Of a stretch of DNA of 64,000 nt, positions 55,439 to 64,000 are shown in pieces (positions within the stretch are counted from its first letter, which is position 1; every line of letters starts with the position of its first letter). The notes below the pieces were generated by a model, which searched no databases, was not told the DNA's origin, and was given only the letters and a program-made list of their open reading frames with translations. The position numbers and the translations under genes are program-made. This DNA comes from Paenibacillus assamensis DSM 18201 (GTDB taxonomy: Bacteria > Bacillota > Bacilli > Paenibacillales > Paenibacillaceae): NCBI RefSeq assembly GCF_000422445.1, contig NZ_AULU01000003.1, positions 248,001 to 312,000 on the forward strand, written 5' to 3'.

Positions 55439-56461
55439 CTACTTTAACATATCCAATGATTTGAGAATTTCTTGAATCAGCTTCTCTTGCTCTCCTAGGA
55501 AAGCCGCAAAATCTGCGGAGTTCTTATAGCCGTCTTCCCATCCATTCGCCTCAAGCTCTTTTTTCCATTCCTCAGTAGCAGAAAGCTGCTTTATTTTTTC
55601 TTCCCAATATTTCACATGATTTGCATCCATATCTTTTGGACCAAACAATCCACGCCAAATGACGAACTCCGCATCAATTCCTTGCTCTTTATAAGTGGGA
55701 ATGTCTTTGAACTCGCCAGGCAAACGCTCAGGAGCAGAGATGCCGAGCACTCTTACTTGACCAGCTTCCATATATTCACTTAATCCAGAAATATCAGAGG
55801 CAAGCACATTGGCAGTACCGCCTAACAGTGCAGTCAGCGCCTCTCCACCACCATCATAAGAAATAAACTTAATTGTCTTCGGATCAACACCCGCCTTATA
55901 GGCAGGGAGCATCGCGATTAAGTGATCTTGAGATCCTGGCGCCGAGCCTCCTGCCAAAATAACGGAATCAGGGTTAGTCTTCAAATCCGCAATGAGTGAC
56001 GGCAAATCTTTATATTTTGAATCCACTGGAACCGCAATAGCCCCATAATCTTTGGTCAACTGGGCGAGAGGTGTAAGATCTTTGTGGGAATATGCGCTTG
56101 TGCCTTCTTTTTTGTAATGATTGATGAGGATTGGAGCTGAGGGTAGAAACAACTTGTAAGGGTCTTTTTTGTCTTTTGTGATGTAATCAGCGAGGCCGAC
56201 TGCTTGTCCTCCTCCAGGTCGATTTTCTACGAGGATAGGTTGTTCTACTAATTTCGTGTTAGCCAAAGATTTAGACAATGAACGTGCAGTCAAATCCAAT
56301 CCGCCTCCAGCACCCGAAGGGGCAACAATTGTAAATGGCTTCTCTGGATAGTTTGCAGCTGATGAGTTTGAACCACTTGACGAGCAGGCTGCAGTAGTTA
56401 ACATCACAACTGTGATCATTAAGGAAACCCACCAAAAATGCTTATTACGATTCATATTCAT
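55439..56461 (-). CDS. TctC-type (Bug family) binding lipoprotein
   Basis: 340-residue periplasmic-binding-type protein of the tripartite tricarboxylate transporter family. The signal peptide ends in lipobox TAAC with the lipidated Cys at residue 26. The Bug/TctC core is clear: YPEKPFTIVAPSGAGGGLDLTAR, VENRPGGGQAVGL, and the AGGSAPGSQDHL loop for the carboxylate ligand. No TctA or TctB membrane subunit is adjacent, so it is an orphan in this window. GGGGAGGA lies 4 nt before ATG 56461 and 10 nt before ATG 56455; either may be the start. Ligand unknown. Confidence 0.9.
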   Translation of the reverse strand: MNMNRNKHFWWVSLMITVVMLTTAACSSSGSNSSAANYPEKPFTIVAPSGAGGGLDLTARSLSKSLANTKLVEQPILVENRPGGGQAVGLADYITKDKKDPYKLFLPSAPILINHYKKEGTSAYSHKDLTPLAQLTKDYGAIAVPVDSKYKDLPSLIADLKTNPDSVILAGGSAPGSQDHLIAMLPAYKAGVDPKTIKFISYDGGGEALTALLGGTANVLASDISGLSEYMEAGQVRVLGISAPERLPGEFKDIPTYKEQGIDAEFVIWRGLFGPKDMDANHVKYWEEKIKQLSATEEWKKELEANGWEDGYKNSADFAAFLGEQEKLIQEILKSLDMLK

Positions 56462-56690
56462 TCATCCTCCCCAATTTAAGTAAATCTCAATGATAACGCT
56501 TTCAATGATTGGATCGATGATAACATACTTGCAAATCATTCCAAGTATTTTGTTCATTTTGGACATAAGTGTTTTAAAAATTATATATTTCTTTTTGCCC
56601 ACACCCCATTTCAAGCCTTGAGCAATCTTGGAAGTGCTATAATCGTGCCATATACAAAAAATCACATTCCACAGACAAGGTGTGTTGCAG

Positions 56691-57878
56691 ATGGCCCTTC
56701 TCATTCGTATTTATGCCGTAATATTTGGAATAGAAACAATGCTGTATATGACGCGTCCGACTATCTCCCTGCTCAGCACACAGCTTGGAGCCAGCACATT
56801 CGATATCGGAATGCTGACCGCTTCCTATGCTTTTTTACCCGTCATATTTGCTATTTACCTAGGCAAAATGACAGATCGTATCGGGGACAAAATCCCTAAT
56901 ATGGCAGGTGTAATAGGAATGATGATTGGACTATTTCTTCCCTATGTGTGGCCTTCATTAACTGCTCTATATATTTCACAAATGATTATTGGCATCTCAC
57001 GAATTATGGTAACGATTGCTCTTCAAAATATGGTCGGGCGAATTGCTCCCCCCGCACAGCGTGATCAATATTACGGCTGGCTCAGCATGTCTGTAGCTTT
57101 AGGTGGTGTGTTCGGTCCCGTACTTGGTGGATATATTGCTCATCATACATCTTATGTACATACCTTCTTCATTTCCGTTCTAATCGGAATCATCCCATTT
57201 ATACTATCATGGTTTATTTCTGGCCAACGGGAAGAGCGATCACTGCCGGCTATGAATCATGCCAAAGTAAGTCGTTCAAACACAGGTGGATCATTTGGCT
57301 TACTTCGAAGCTCTACACTGCGCAAGGCACTCTTGTCGAGCGCTTTAGTCTTATATTCTCGCGATATCTTTGTTGCCTACTTCCCCCTTCTAGGTGCGGA
57401 GTGGGGGATGTCCGATATTGGAATCGGATGGATAATCGCAATTCAAAGTATGGCTATGGTGGCTGTTCGCCTGTTCCTGTCTCCATTAACGAAAAGATAC
57501 AGCAGAGAGCTTGTTCTAATTGGCTCCATCTTAATTGCCGGCTTCGCATTTATGCTCGTTCCGCTCACGACTCCTTTTATTTTAATGGCGATCATTAGTA
57601 CTATAATGGGTCTAGGCCTTGGCTGCGGTCAGCCGTTATCGATGACTACTATATTTAATGCATCACCACCTGATCGCACAGGTGAAGTTCTTGGATTGCG
57701 CTTATCTACCAATCGCTTATCACAAGTGATTGCACCCTTATTTTTTGGCTTTATTGGTACGTCCGCTGGCATTGTTTCCGTATTTTATTTAAGCGGTGTC
57801 TTTCTCATTGGAGGAGCAATCCTTACTTACACACCTTCGTCTAAAGGTAAGGAGCAAAGTAATAAAAGAGCGCTATGA
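56691..57878 (+). CDS. Major facilitator superfamily transporter
   Basis: 395-residue protein with twelve predicted membrane helices in two halves. Loop 2-3 motif GKMTDRIGDKI resembles the MFS motif A, and LSMSVALGGVFGPVLGGYIA lies in helix 5, the drug-exporter motif C region. Likely a drug or metabolite exporter; substrate unknown. AAGGTG (56677-56682) lies 8 nt before ATG 56691; the in-frame GTG at 56682 is part of that site. Ends at a terminator. Confidence 0.88.
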   Translation: MALLIRIYAVIFGIETMLYMTRPTISLLSTQLGASTFDIGMLTASYAFLPVIFAIYLGKMTDRIGDKIPNMAGVIGMMIGLFLPYVWPSLTALYISQMIIGISRIMVTIALQNMVGRIAPPAQRDQYYGWLSMSVALGGVFGPVLGGYIAHHTSYVHTFFISVLIGIIPFILSWFISGQREERSLPAMNHAKVSRSNTGGSFGLLRSSTLRKALLSSALVLYSRDIFVAYFPLLGAEWGMSDIGIGWIIAIQSMAMVAVRLFLSPLTKRYSRELVLIGSILIAGFAFMLVPLTTPFILMAIISTIMGLGLGCGQPLSMTTIFNASPPDRTGEVLGLRLSTNRLSQVIAPLFFGFIGTSAGIVSVFYLSGVFLIGGAILTYTPSSKGKEQSNKRAL

Positions 57879-57902
57879 CTATTAATTGGGCTTATGGAGT
57901 TT

Positions 57903-57943
57903 GGTGCTGGATTGGTAAAACGCAAATAAGTCCAGCACCTTTT
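57903..57943 (+). terminator. Terminator of the MFS gene
   Basis: GGTGCTGGA (57903-57911) pairs with TCCAGCACC (57931-57939), followed by TTTT. Confidence 0.75.
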
Positions 57944-58000
57944 AAACGGGGCTAGACTTATTACGTGTATATAATTGCTCCCCTCACCATAAGCACTCTT

Positions 58001-58276
58001 TTACAAAGGAAGCATGTTCTGACGTTCTGCTTTTGGCCTACAATCTTTGCATAAGCCAACGATAGTACCATTTTCTCTTGCATAGAAAATCAGCTTTTGG
58101 GATGGAGTTTTACAAAATGAACATTTTTGCCCCGTCTGTTGCAACGGTTTCGCCTTCGATCTTTTCGTAATTGGAATGACATTTACCTGAGAACGATCTC
58201 GTCGCTTTATGACCACTACACCATACAAGACAGCTGCGATGGCACATACAATAACAACAAGCCATACAATTGGCAC
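58001..58276 (-). CDS. Small membrane protein with zinc-ribbon-like CxxC pair
   Basis: 91-residue protein I do not recognise. Residues 2-24 are one membrane helix (IVWLVVIVCAIAAVLYGVVVI), followed by a basic stretch (KRRDRSQ) that points the C-terminus into the cytoplasm. The C-terminal domain has CSFCKTP and CKDCRPK, two CxxC pairs about 26 residues apart, as in a zinc ribbon. GTG 58276 is favoured as start because a GGGGGAGG site lies just upstream; the longer frame to 58345 has no ribosome site. Confidence 0.65.
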   Translation of the reverse strand: MPIVWLVVIVCAIAAVLYGVVVIKRRDRSQVNVIPITKRSKAKPLQQTGQKCSFCKTPSQKLIFYARENGTIVGLCKDCRPKAERQNMLPL

Positions 58277-58372
58277 GCAACCTCCCCCTTTCCTCATGCC
58301 AAATAAAGAGCCAGACGATCTTATAACACATTTCGTCCGGCCCATTATTTCAAACTAATTCTTTCCTAACTA

Positions 58373-59278
58373 CTAATTAAAAACAACGGTCTTGTTCTGG
58401 TGAACAAGAACACGATCTTCAGCATGCCATTGAACAGCACGAGCTAACACGATACGCTCAATCGTACGTCCAATTCGTTTCAGCTCATTTACATCCGCAC
58501 TGTGTGTAACACGGCTAACGTCCTGCTCGATGATCGGACCGCCGTCTAACTCTTCCGTAACAAAATGAGCTGTAGCTCCAATCAATTTTACACCACGTGT
58601 ATACGCTTGATGATACGGCTTACCACCAACGAACGCAGGAAGGAAGGAGTGATGAATATTAATAATTTGGTTTTTATATACCTCAATGAAACGAGGAGAA
58701 ATTATCTGCATGTAGCGCGCCAAAATAATAACATCTGCTTTATCTTCTACTAACTCGATCTGGCGACGCTCCGCCTCTGCCTTTGTATCAGGTGTAACTG
58801 GTATGTGATGATATGGAATACCAAATGACTCTACGAATTCTCGCATATCATTATGATTACTAATAACCATCACGATCTCAGCATCCAAGTCCCCTGCTTG
58901 CCACTGCCATAATAGCTCTACAAGGCAGTGGTCTTCTTTGGAAACAAAAATAGCAAGACGCTTCTTATCACAGACTCGCGTCATGCGCCACTGCATTTCG
59001 AACGACTCCGCAATCCCTGTAAAATCCTTCTTCAACTGTGCAAGACGCTCTCCCAGTTCAGCCATATCGAATTCGATACGCATAAAGAACATGCCGCCAT
59101 CTGGGTCCATCGTATATTGATCAGATTGAACAATGTTTGCGTCATGCTCAAACAAAAACTTAGACACCGCTGCGACAATCCCCGCCCGGTCTGGGCAAGA
59201 GATCAGCATTCTACCCCGATTCAAACGCTCCTTATCTGCTTCCAGACGAGCTTGTGTCATTGTATGTTGATGTGTCAT
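58373..59278 (-). CDS. purU: Formyltetrahydrofolate deformylase
   Basis: 301-residue enzyme that hydrolyses 10-formyl-THF to THF and formate, balancing one-carbon pools. Residues about 20-95 are an ACT domain (LISCPDRAGIVAAVSKFLFEHDANIVQSDQ). Residues about 105-290 are the formyltransferase-like catalytic domain, with NIHHSFLPAFVGGKPYH (Asn and His) and the catalytic Asp in VTEELDGGPIIEQDV. GGGGGAG precedes the ATG. It lies 26 nt downstream of nfo on the same strand, so the two may be cotranscribed. Confidence 0.95.
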   Translation of the reverse strand: MTHQHTMTQARLEADKERLNRGRMLISCPDRAGIVAAVSKFLFEHDANIVQSDQYTMDPDGGMFFMRIEFDMAELGERLAQLKKDFTGIAESFEMQWRMTRVCDKKRLAIFVSKEDHCLVELLWQWQAGDLDAEIVMVISNHNDMREFVESFGIPYHHIPVTPDTKAEAERRQIELVEDKADVIILARYMQIISPRFIEVYKNQIINIHHSFLPAFVGGKPYHQAYTRGVKLIGATAHFVTEELDGGPIIEQDVSRVTHSADVNELKRIGRTIERIVLARAVQWHAEDRVLVHQNKTVVFN

Positions 59279-59304
59279 TTATTTCTCCCCCACTGGATAA
59301 CTTC

Positions 59305-60429
59305 TTATTTAGAAATGACTTTACTGCCCGCAAACCAAACGCTCAAACGCTGATTCACTTCTTCTTCTGACAGTTCCGGGAACAATCCAGCTGCCATAAT
59401 GGTGTCGTATAGACGCTCCATTGGCTCACGTGGGTCAGCTTTGCGTGCCTTCGCATCGGACTTAATAACATCCCAAGTATCCAGAACAAAGCCACGACGA
59501 TCTAGGCCTTCCTTACTCATCAAGCTGTCAATGCGTTCTACATCCTCGATGATGGATGCACCAAAACGCTCCAATACATTGCCGCGCAGAAGCGCGATCT
59601 CAGCTTCATACATCGGGCGCTGTTTCTTTGGATCTTTACCAATCCATGGAGTCTCCAAAATAAATGGACGGCCTTGCAGCGCTTCATGGTGAACGATACG
59701 ATGAATGCCTTCAAAACCAATCCATCCTGCTCCGATTGGTGCATGGCGGTCTTTGCGAGCCCCTGTTGGATTTTTGCTGTCATTTAAATGCACAACTGCA
59801 ATACGATCCAAGCCAACAAGGCGATCAAACTCTGCTAATACACCATCTAGATCATTAACGATGTCGTACCCAGCATCATGTACGTGACAAGTATCTAAAC
59901 AAACGGTCAATCGACTGTTCAATTGCACTTTATCGATAATTGTAGCAAGCTCCTCAAAGCTGCGACCCATTTCTGTACCTTTGCCCGCCATCGTCTCCAA
60001 AGCAATGTGTACATCCGTATCCTGAGTATTATTCAGCACTTCATTAAGCCCTTCAGCGATACGAGCCAATCCATATTCTGCATCTTTATCTGTATATGCA
60101 CCAGGGTGAAGCACGATTTGCTTCACACCAATATGATGCGTGCGTCGAATTTCTTCTTGCAAAAAGTTCACAGCAAGCTCGAACGTGTCTGGCTTGTACG
60201 AACCAAGATTAATAATATACGGAGCATGAACGACAATTTCTTCGACGCCGTTCTTCTCCATAAGCTGCTTGCCTTCTTCAATATATAGGGACTCGATAGG
60301 TTTGCGTCTAGTGTTCTGAGGTGCACCCGTGTATATCATGAACGAGCTGGAGCCGTATGAAGCAGCTTCCTTTGCCGCTGTGAGCAATCCTTTATCCGAG
60401 AATGATACGTGAGAGCCAATTTTCAGCAT
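59305..60429 (-). CDS. nfo: Endonuclease IV with C-terminal extension
   Basis: 374-residue AP endonuclease (DNA base excision repair, three-zinc TIM barrel). Metal-ligand segments are in place: [61 protein letters not shown] and FILETPW. The catalytic core ends near residue 285, the usual full length. About 89 further residues ([45 protein letters not shown]) form a mostly helical extension of unknown role. AAAAGGAG precedes the ATG. Confidence 0.93.
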   Translation of the reverse strand: MLKIGSHVSFSDKGLLTAAKEAASYGSSSFMIYTGAPQNTRRKPIESLYIEEGKQLMEKNGVEEIVVHAPYIINLGSYKPDTFELAVNFLQEEIRRTHHIGVKQIVLHPGAYTDKDAEYGLARIAEGLNEVLNNTQDTDVHIALETMAGKGTEMGRSFEELATIIDKVQLNSRLTVCLDTCHVHDAGYDIVNDLDGVLAEFDRLVGLDRIAVVHLNDSKNPTGARKDRHAPIGAGWIGFEGIHRIVHHEALQGRPFILETPWIGKDPKKQRPMYEAEIALLRGNVLERFGASIIEDVERIDSLMSKEGLDRRGFVLDTWDVIKSDAKARKADPREPMERLYDTIMAAGLFPELSEEEVNQRLSVWFAGSKVISK

Positions 60430-60552
60430 AATACAACTCCTTTTATCAACTAATTGTACCTATTTTACAGGTTATATCGAAATAAATCTAGGAATGCGGT
60501 ATAATTCGAAGTACCATATGTAAATTCAGGAAATTCACAAGAGGTGAGCCTA

Positions 60553-61023
60553 ATGCACATCATGTTTTCTTTATTTCCTTTAGCGGCAACCCGACCTAGT
60601 GACGGGTTTCTCAACACAATCACCGCATGGACGTTTATTCTAGTTGGCCTAATGGCCATCGGCGGCTACTTTATGTTTCGAAAGTTTCTTAAAGTTCTTC
60701 CTATGCGCGATGGCAAGTCGAAGCTCGATTGGCAAAATTATTGGGTAGAACGCAGTCGTCCATTATGGACAGAAGAGTCCAAGGCACTGCTAAATCTATT
60801 TGTTGATCCTGTCCCCAATGCATTTCGAGACATAGCCAAGCATACAATTGCTGCTAAGATTGGCCAGCTTGCAGTGGAAAGCGGTGCTTCTCAAGTGACA
60901 CATGATCATTGTATAGAAGGCTACATCAAGGCTACCCCTAAACGGGATTACAAATACCTAATAAAGAACTTGAAAAACCACAATATTGATTACAGTGCTT
61001 ACGAGCACTTACTGCAATCATAA
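60553..61023 (+). CDS. DUF2621-type membrane-anchored protein
   Basis: 156-residue protein. One membrane helix at about 25-47 (AWTFILVGLMAIGGYFMF), then a cytoplasmic domain with DWQNYWVERSRPLWTEESKALL and a C-terminal helical part (AAKIGQLAVESGASQVTHDHCIEGYIKATPKRDYKYLI) resembling small PCP-reductase-like domains. The family (YneK-like in Bacillus, by memory) has no assigned function. AGAGGTG lies 6 nt before ATG 60553; a GTG within that site is an in-frame false start. Divergent from nfo. Confidence 0.75.
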   Translation: MHIMFSLFPLAATRPSDGFLNTITAWTFILVGLMAIGGYFMFRKFLKVLPMRDGKSKLDWQNYWVERSRPLWTEESKALLNLFVDPVPNAFRDIAKHTIAAKIGQLAVESGASQVTHDHCIEGYIKATPKRDYKYLIKNLKNHNIDYSAYEHLLQS

Positions 61024-61161
61024 TTTTATCAAGTAGATATGTGCGTATTGCCATGTCTACTTTTTTGTTGTGATAGACTGTAACAAACACTAAGATTTGG
61101 TGCAATACTTACTGAATTGGTTATGAATCTACTATCATAATCGTTAGGGAGTTGGTTTCAA

Positions 61162-62067
61162 TTGAAAATGTTACTTAGCGGCGGTACAGGTCTAATTGGA
61201 ACAAAGTTAGCTGAAAAATGGCTGCACGAAGGGCATGAAGTCATCATACTAACCCGCTCTGTACCAGCAGTTGACCACTCGTCTCGTACACGCCAATCGA
61301 TGTATCTCACATGGTCTCAGCTAGCTCAAATGCCAGCCATTGTAGAAGATGTAGACGTTGTTGTGAATTTAGCAGGCGAGACCATTAATCAACGTTGGAA
61401 TGATCAAGCAAAAGAAAGAATACGCAAGTCTCGTCTAGAGCCTACAAGAAAAATAGCGGAATGGGCTTCTAAACGTAATGGAGTGCTGCCCTTACTAATT
61501 TCTGCTTCTGGCTCTTCCGTATATGGTAGCTCTGATAGGGATACATTCGATGAGCAGTCACCTCCAGCAGGACAGGATTTCTTATCCGATGTTGTCCGAC
61601 AATGGGAAGCAGCAGCCGATCAAGTACCCGCACAACGCACAGTAAAACTTCGCATCGCTCCTGTACTTTCCTCTGAAGGAGGAGCCTTTCAGAAAATATT
61701 GCTACCCTATCGACTAGGATTCGGTGGCCGGATAGGCAGCGGCCAACAGCCATTCTCTTGGATCCATATCGATGATATCGTTCGCTTGATCGACTTTATT
61801 GTCAATGACAAAACATTAAGTGGCGTAGTGAATGCCAGTGCTCCAGAATCCATAACCAATGATGAATTCGGACGTAAGATTAGCAGCATCTATGAAAAGC
61901 CTCATTGGCTTCCTGTGCCTGCTACCGCTTTGAAACTATTACTCGGTGAAATGTCCATTCTAGTCTTGGAAGGACAACATGTATTCCCAGCGAAGGCATT
62001 GCAGCACGGATACCAGTTCCGATACCCATCTGTAGAACAAGCGCTGCTTGCCTTGAAAGAAAGGTAG
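61162..62067 (+). CDS. TIGR01777-type NAD-dependent epimerase-like protein
   Basis: 301-residue atypical short-chain dehydrogenase of the YfcH/SDR39U1 group. The Rossmann site is LSGGTGLIGTKLAEKWL; VNLAGETINQRWNDQAKERIRKSRLEPTRKI is the family signature; SASGSSVYG holds the active-site Tyr region; and FSWIHIDDIVRLI is the typical C-terminal motif. The DUF1731-type end is present. Substrate unknown. TTG 61162 is taken as start because TAGGGAG is 10 nt upstream; ATG 61168 would be 16 nt away. Confidence 0.88.
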   Translation: MKMLLSGGTGLIGTKLAEKWLHEGHEVIILTRSVPAVDHSSRTRQSMYLTWSQLAQMPAIVEDVDVVVNLAGETINQRWNDQAKERIRKSRLEPTRKIAEWASKRNGVLPLLISASGSSVYGSSDRDTFDEQSPPAGQDFLSDVVRQWEAAADQVPAQRTVKLRIAPVLSSEGGAFQKILLPYRLGFGGRIGSGQQPFSWIHIDDIVRLIDFIVNDKTLSGVVNASAPESITNDEFGRKISSIYEKPHWLPVPATALKLLLGEMSILVLEGQHVFPAKALQHGYQFRYPSVEQALLALKER

Positions 62068-62124
62068 GATGGCCTCACCCACGTTAGACTTCATCCAATT
62101 TTGAAGACCATTTGACATAACAAA

Positions 62125-62163
62125 GAAGCCCTGCATGACCATTGCGCTAACATGCAGGGCTTC
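62125..62163. terminator. Bidirectional terminator
   Basis: GAAGCCCTGCATG (62125-62137) pairs with CATGCAGGGCTTC (62151-62163), a perfect 13-bp stem. T-rich sequence follows on the minus strand (TTTGTTA). Ends both the epimerase-like gene and the convergent FHA gene. Confidence 0.8.
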
Positions 62164-62275
62164 AAACAATTATTAAAGAAACATACTCTCGTTTGAGCTG
62201 AGATTCATCCATATCCCAAACACCTATTCTATGTACTGATAGGAATCGGCTGTGCTATTATCATAAAGCTTACCC

Positions 62276-64000
62276 TCAGCGTATGTGCGATGCTCTAGAC
62301 GCACGCGATTTTTTCATACTCACCCGATATACATAATCAATGATTCGAATATGGTCTCCTTCGTGGAGCGGATACTTTTTATATGGAATCAGCATATCAT
62401 TTTGCAGCTCAGTGCCATTTTTTGAACCTAAATCTTGAATAACATACTGACCGTCATGCCTATTCAACTCACAGTGCATCTTGGAAATACCCATCAAGGA
62501 CAATGCATGATGTACCCCTTGAGCTCCCCTTCCAATTATGAATGGCCACTCCGTAATCGGAATCGCTTCTTCCACCGTTCTCTCGTCAGAAGCAAGACGT
62601 TCAAGTGAAAAAATAATCGGAGCATTTGCTTCCAAATCCCCCACAGAGGAATCAAGCAGGGTAGTTGCATCAAATTGACCTCCGCTCATCAAGGTCGTAT
62701 GTTCTGACATATCATCATAATGAGATTCAAGCGATACCCGCTCTGGCGATCGAAACGGTGGCCTAACAAATGATGGTGTAGAGTTAATATTTGTTTTTTG
62801 AGGATTGGCTGTGGTCGTTGGGGGAGACAACAAAGTTGAAGGCAGCTCTACCGATGCGAAATCAGGCAGCATACCTGTTGCAGGAGCAACAGACCACTTT
62901 TTCTGAGTGCTCTTAGCTTTATCACGTTTGCTGCCATTTCGGAACCAGACCACCATCCCTAAGAACCAACCTTTCCACCATGCAAATCCCATAAAGAGAG
63001 CTACTGCTGTAGCTGTGGAACTCAAAAGCATGCCAATGGAATCACGACTCTCCATGTAACCGAATTTCCACCCCAGTACAGATATTATAACTGCAATAGC
63101 CACCCCGATAATTGGCGACTGTGATTGTAGTGGTTGAAGCTCACCGCTGTCTTCTTCGGCATCAGGCTCCGGCCATGCAAGTTGATTCCGATATTGTAAT
63201 TCAGCAGAATCTAAATGGGCAGAAAAATTAGTATTAGTTTCATTCATTGCACGTGTAGTAGTCATTCGATTAGCATTCATTTGATCTGACATCGAGGGAC
63301 GAGCCTCTGCTGTATGTTGCGAATAGGAGTGAGCTATTCCGCTCATTGAAGACTTAGATTTAACGGGTGGAATAGAGTTGTAACTTTCATTGCTGGTATT
63401 GCTGGTATGTGGATTCCTAGATAAATCCCCCATAGCATTTATTTCACTAAATGACGTACGACCAGTTGTAACCCCCGAAGAAACATCAGTACTGCTGTTC
63501 CATGTACTCACACCAGCCAATGGTTTAGCGATAGCCGTTTGGACGAATTGACGTACTTGAGTTATGGAGTAACTGCCGTCGTGCAGCATACGAACCATCT
63601 GTTGAAAAGTATCCCCTTTCCAACTTGATACACTGCCTGATAGTTGGATAGCAAGACGACACATACTCTCCATCATACTGTTCTCGTGCAATGCCGCTTG
63701 TATCGGTATATAAGGCACGTACAGAACTCCTTGCGCAATCCCCCCTTCAATGAATATAAATTGTTCATGAAGCAGCAATTGATTAGGGTGCAGCATATAT
63801 GAGCGACAATCTTCTACCATTCGCATCAATTGTAGTAACCACTCATACAGCTGCATTTCTGTTAACTTTTCACTACGAAATAGCTGCTGAAGCATTTTTT
63901 TACCGCTAATATCGAAATAAAGTTCAACATTAAAATCGATTTCTCGCACATCAAGGGTAAGCATCTGTGGAATAGGATGCCGCTGCATCATCTTTATAGC
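62276..64000 (-). CDS. FHA-domain membrane protein, 5' end missing
   Basis: At least 574 residues; the frame stays open to the window edge. The first ATG pair (63991) has no ribosome site, so the true start is probably outside. An N-terminal soluble domain of the DUF6382 type (about 1-155 from the ATG) is followed by a long Ser/Thr/Asn-rich linker (about 155-290), two membrane helices (about 298-318 and 325-358), a second linker, and a C-terminal FHA domain (about 465-560). FHA residues that read phosphothreonine are visible: IIGRGAQG, SKMHCELNRHDG and GSKNGT. Such proteins are often found near Flp/Tad pilus or secretion genes; nothing in this window confirms that. Likely a signalling adaptor read by a Ser/Thr kinase. 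Confidence 0.8.
   Translation of the reverse strand, partial: AIKMMQRHPIPQMLTLDVREIDFNVELYFDISGKKMLQQLFRSEKLTEMQLYEWLLQLMRMVEDCRSYMLHPNQLLLHEQFIFIEGGIAQGVLYVPYIPIQAALHENSMMESMCRLAIQLSGSVSSWKGDTFQQMVRMLHDGSYSITQVRQFVQTAIAKPLAGVSTWNSSTDVSSGVTTGRTSFSEINAMGDLSRNPHTSNTSNESYNSIPPVKSKSSMSGIAHSYSQHTAEARPSMSDQMNANRMTTTRAMNETNTNFSAHLDSAELQYRNQLAWPEPDAEEDSGELQPLQSQSPIIGVAIAVIISVLGWKFGYMESRDSIGMLLSSTATAVALFMGFAWWKGWFLGMVVWFRNGSKRDKAKSTQKKWSVAPATGMLPDFASVELPSTLLSPPTTTANPQKTNINSTPSFVRPPFRSPERVSLESHYDDMSEHTTLMSGGQFDATTLLDSSVGDLEANAPIIFSLERLASDERTVEEAIPITEWPFIIGRGAQGVHHALSLMGISKMHCELNRHDGQYVIQDLGSKNGTELQNDMLIPYKKYPLHEGDHIRIIDYVYRVSMKKSRASRASHIR

Overview
The window looks like chromosomal DNA of a low-to-mid GC Gram-positive, most likely a Paenibacillus or close relative (inference). 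The reasons are strong AGGAGG-type ribosome binding sites, frequent GTG and TTG starts, lipoprotein and Sec-type signal peptides, no outer-membrane genes, and Bacillales families such as UPF0316, DUF2621, LytTR-DUF3021 and DUF6382-FHA proteins. I see no rRNA, tRNA, CRISPR array, insertion sequence or prophage.

Region by region. 0-3.5 kb: a small coiled-coil protein, an aldehyde dehydrogenase and a pentapeptide-repeat protein. 3.7-15.2 kb: the most striking part, three consecutive minus-strand paralogues of about 1,170-1,200 residues. Each encodes a secreted protein built as two copies of [seven FG-GAP/VCBS repeats - Calx-beta - fibronectin III]. Copies 1 and 2 also share a phased promoter block. 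15.7-21.4 kb: a complete oligopeptide ABC transporter operon (oppABCDF type). 21.4-22.1 kb: a repeat-rich gap with a 40-bp tandem repeat and inverted-repeat elements. 22.2-22.8 kb: a PD-(D/E)XK-like nuclease joined to a DNA-binding domain. 23.1-27.2 kb: proline catabolism (proline dehydrogenase and P5C dehydrogenase), divergent from an NtrC-like regulator that lacks the sigma-54 contact loop. 27.4-29.7 kb: a zinc/cation exporter and a UPF0316 membrane protein, with another repeat-rich gap. 29.9-35.4 kb: one long minus-strand operon, btuFCD-like uptake plus cobT-cobU-cobS, which fits corrinoid uptake and nucleotide-loop assembly.

36-43.5 kb: a small membrane protein; a nitroreductase with a Fur-type box filling its promoter spacer, divergent from lipoate-protein ligase; a drug/metabolite transporter; a Cof-type phosphatase; a LytTR-DUF3021 regulatory pair; a PhnP-like hydrolase; and a glycerophosphodiesterase. 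43.7-47.6 kb: a sulfate/thiosulfate ABC transporter operon with the binding protein last. 47.9-64 kb: mostly housekeeping genes. These are a LysM protein, a TetR regulator, a YigZ/IMPACT protein, glucose-6-phosphate isomerase, a hydroxyacid dehydrogenase, PpnP, transketolase, an orphan TctC-type binding protein, an MFS transporter, PurU, endonuclease IV with an extra C-terminal domain, a DUF2621 protein, an epimerase-like SDR protein, and a 5'-incomplete FHA-domain membrane protein at the edge.

The best candidates for something undescribed are the triplicated double-propeller exoprotein locus with its shared promoter architecture, and the proline regulator lacking GAFTGA paired with a sigma-A type target promoter.
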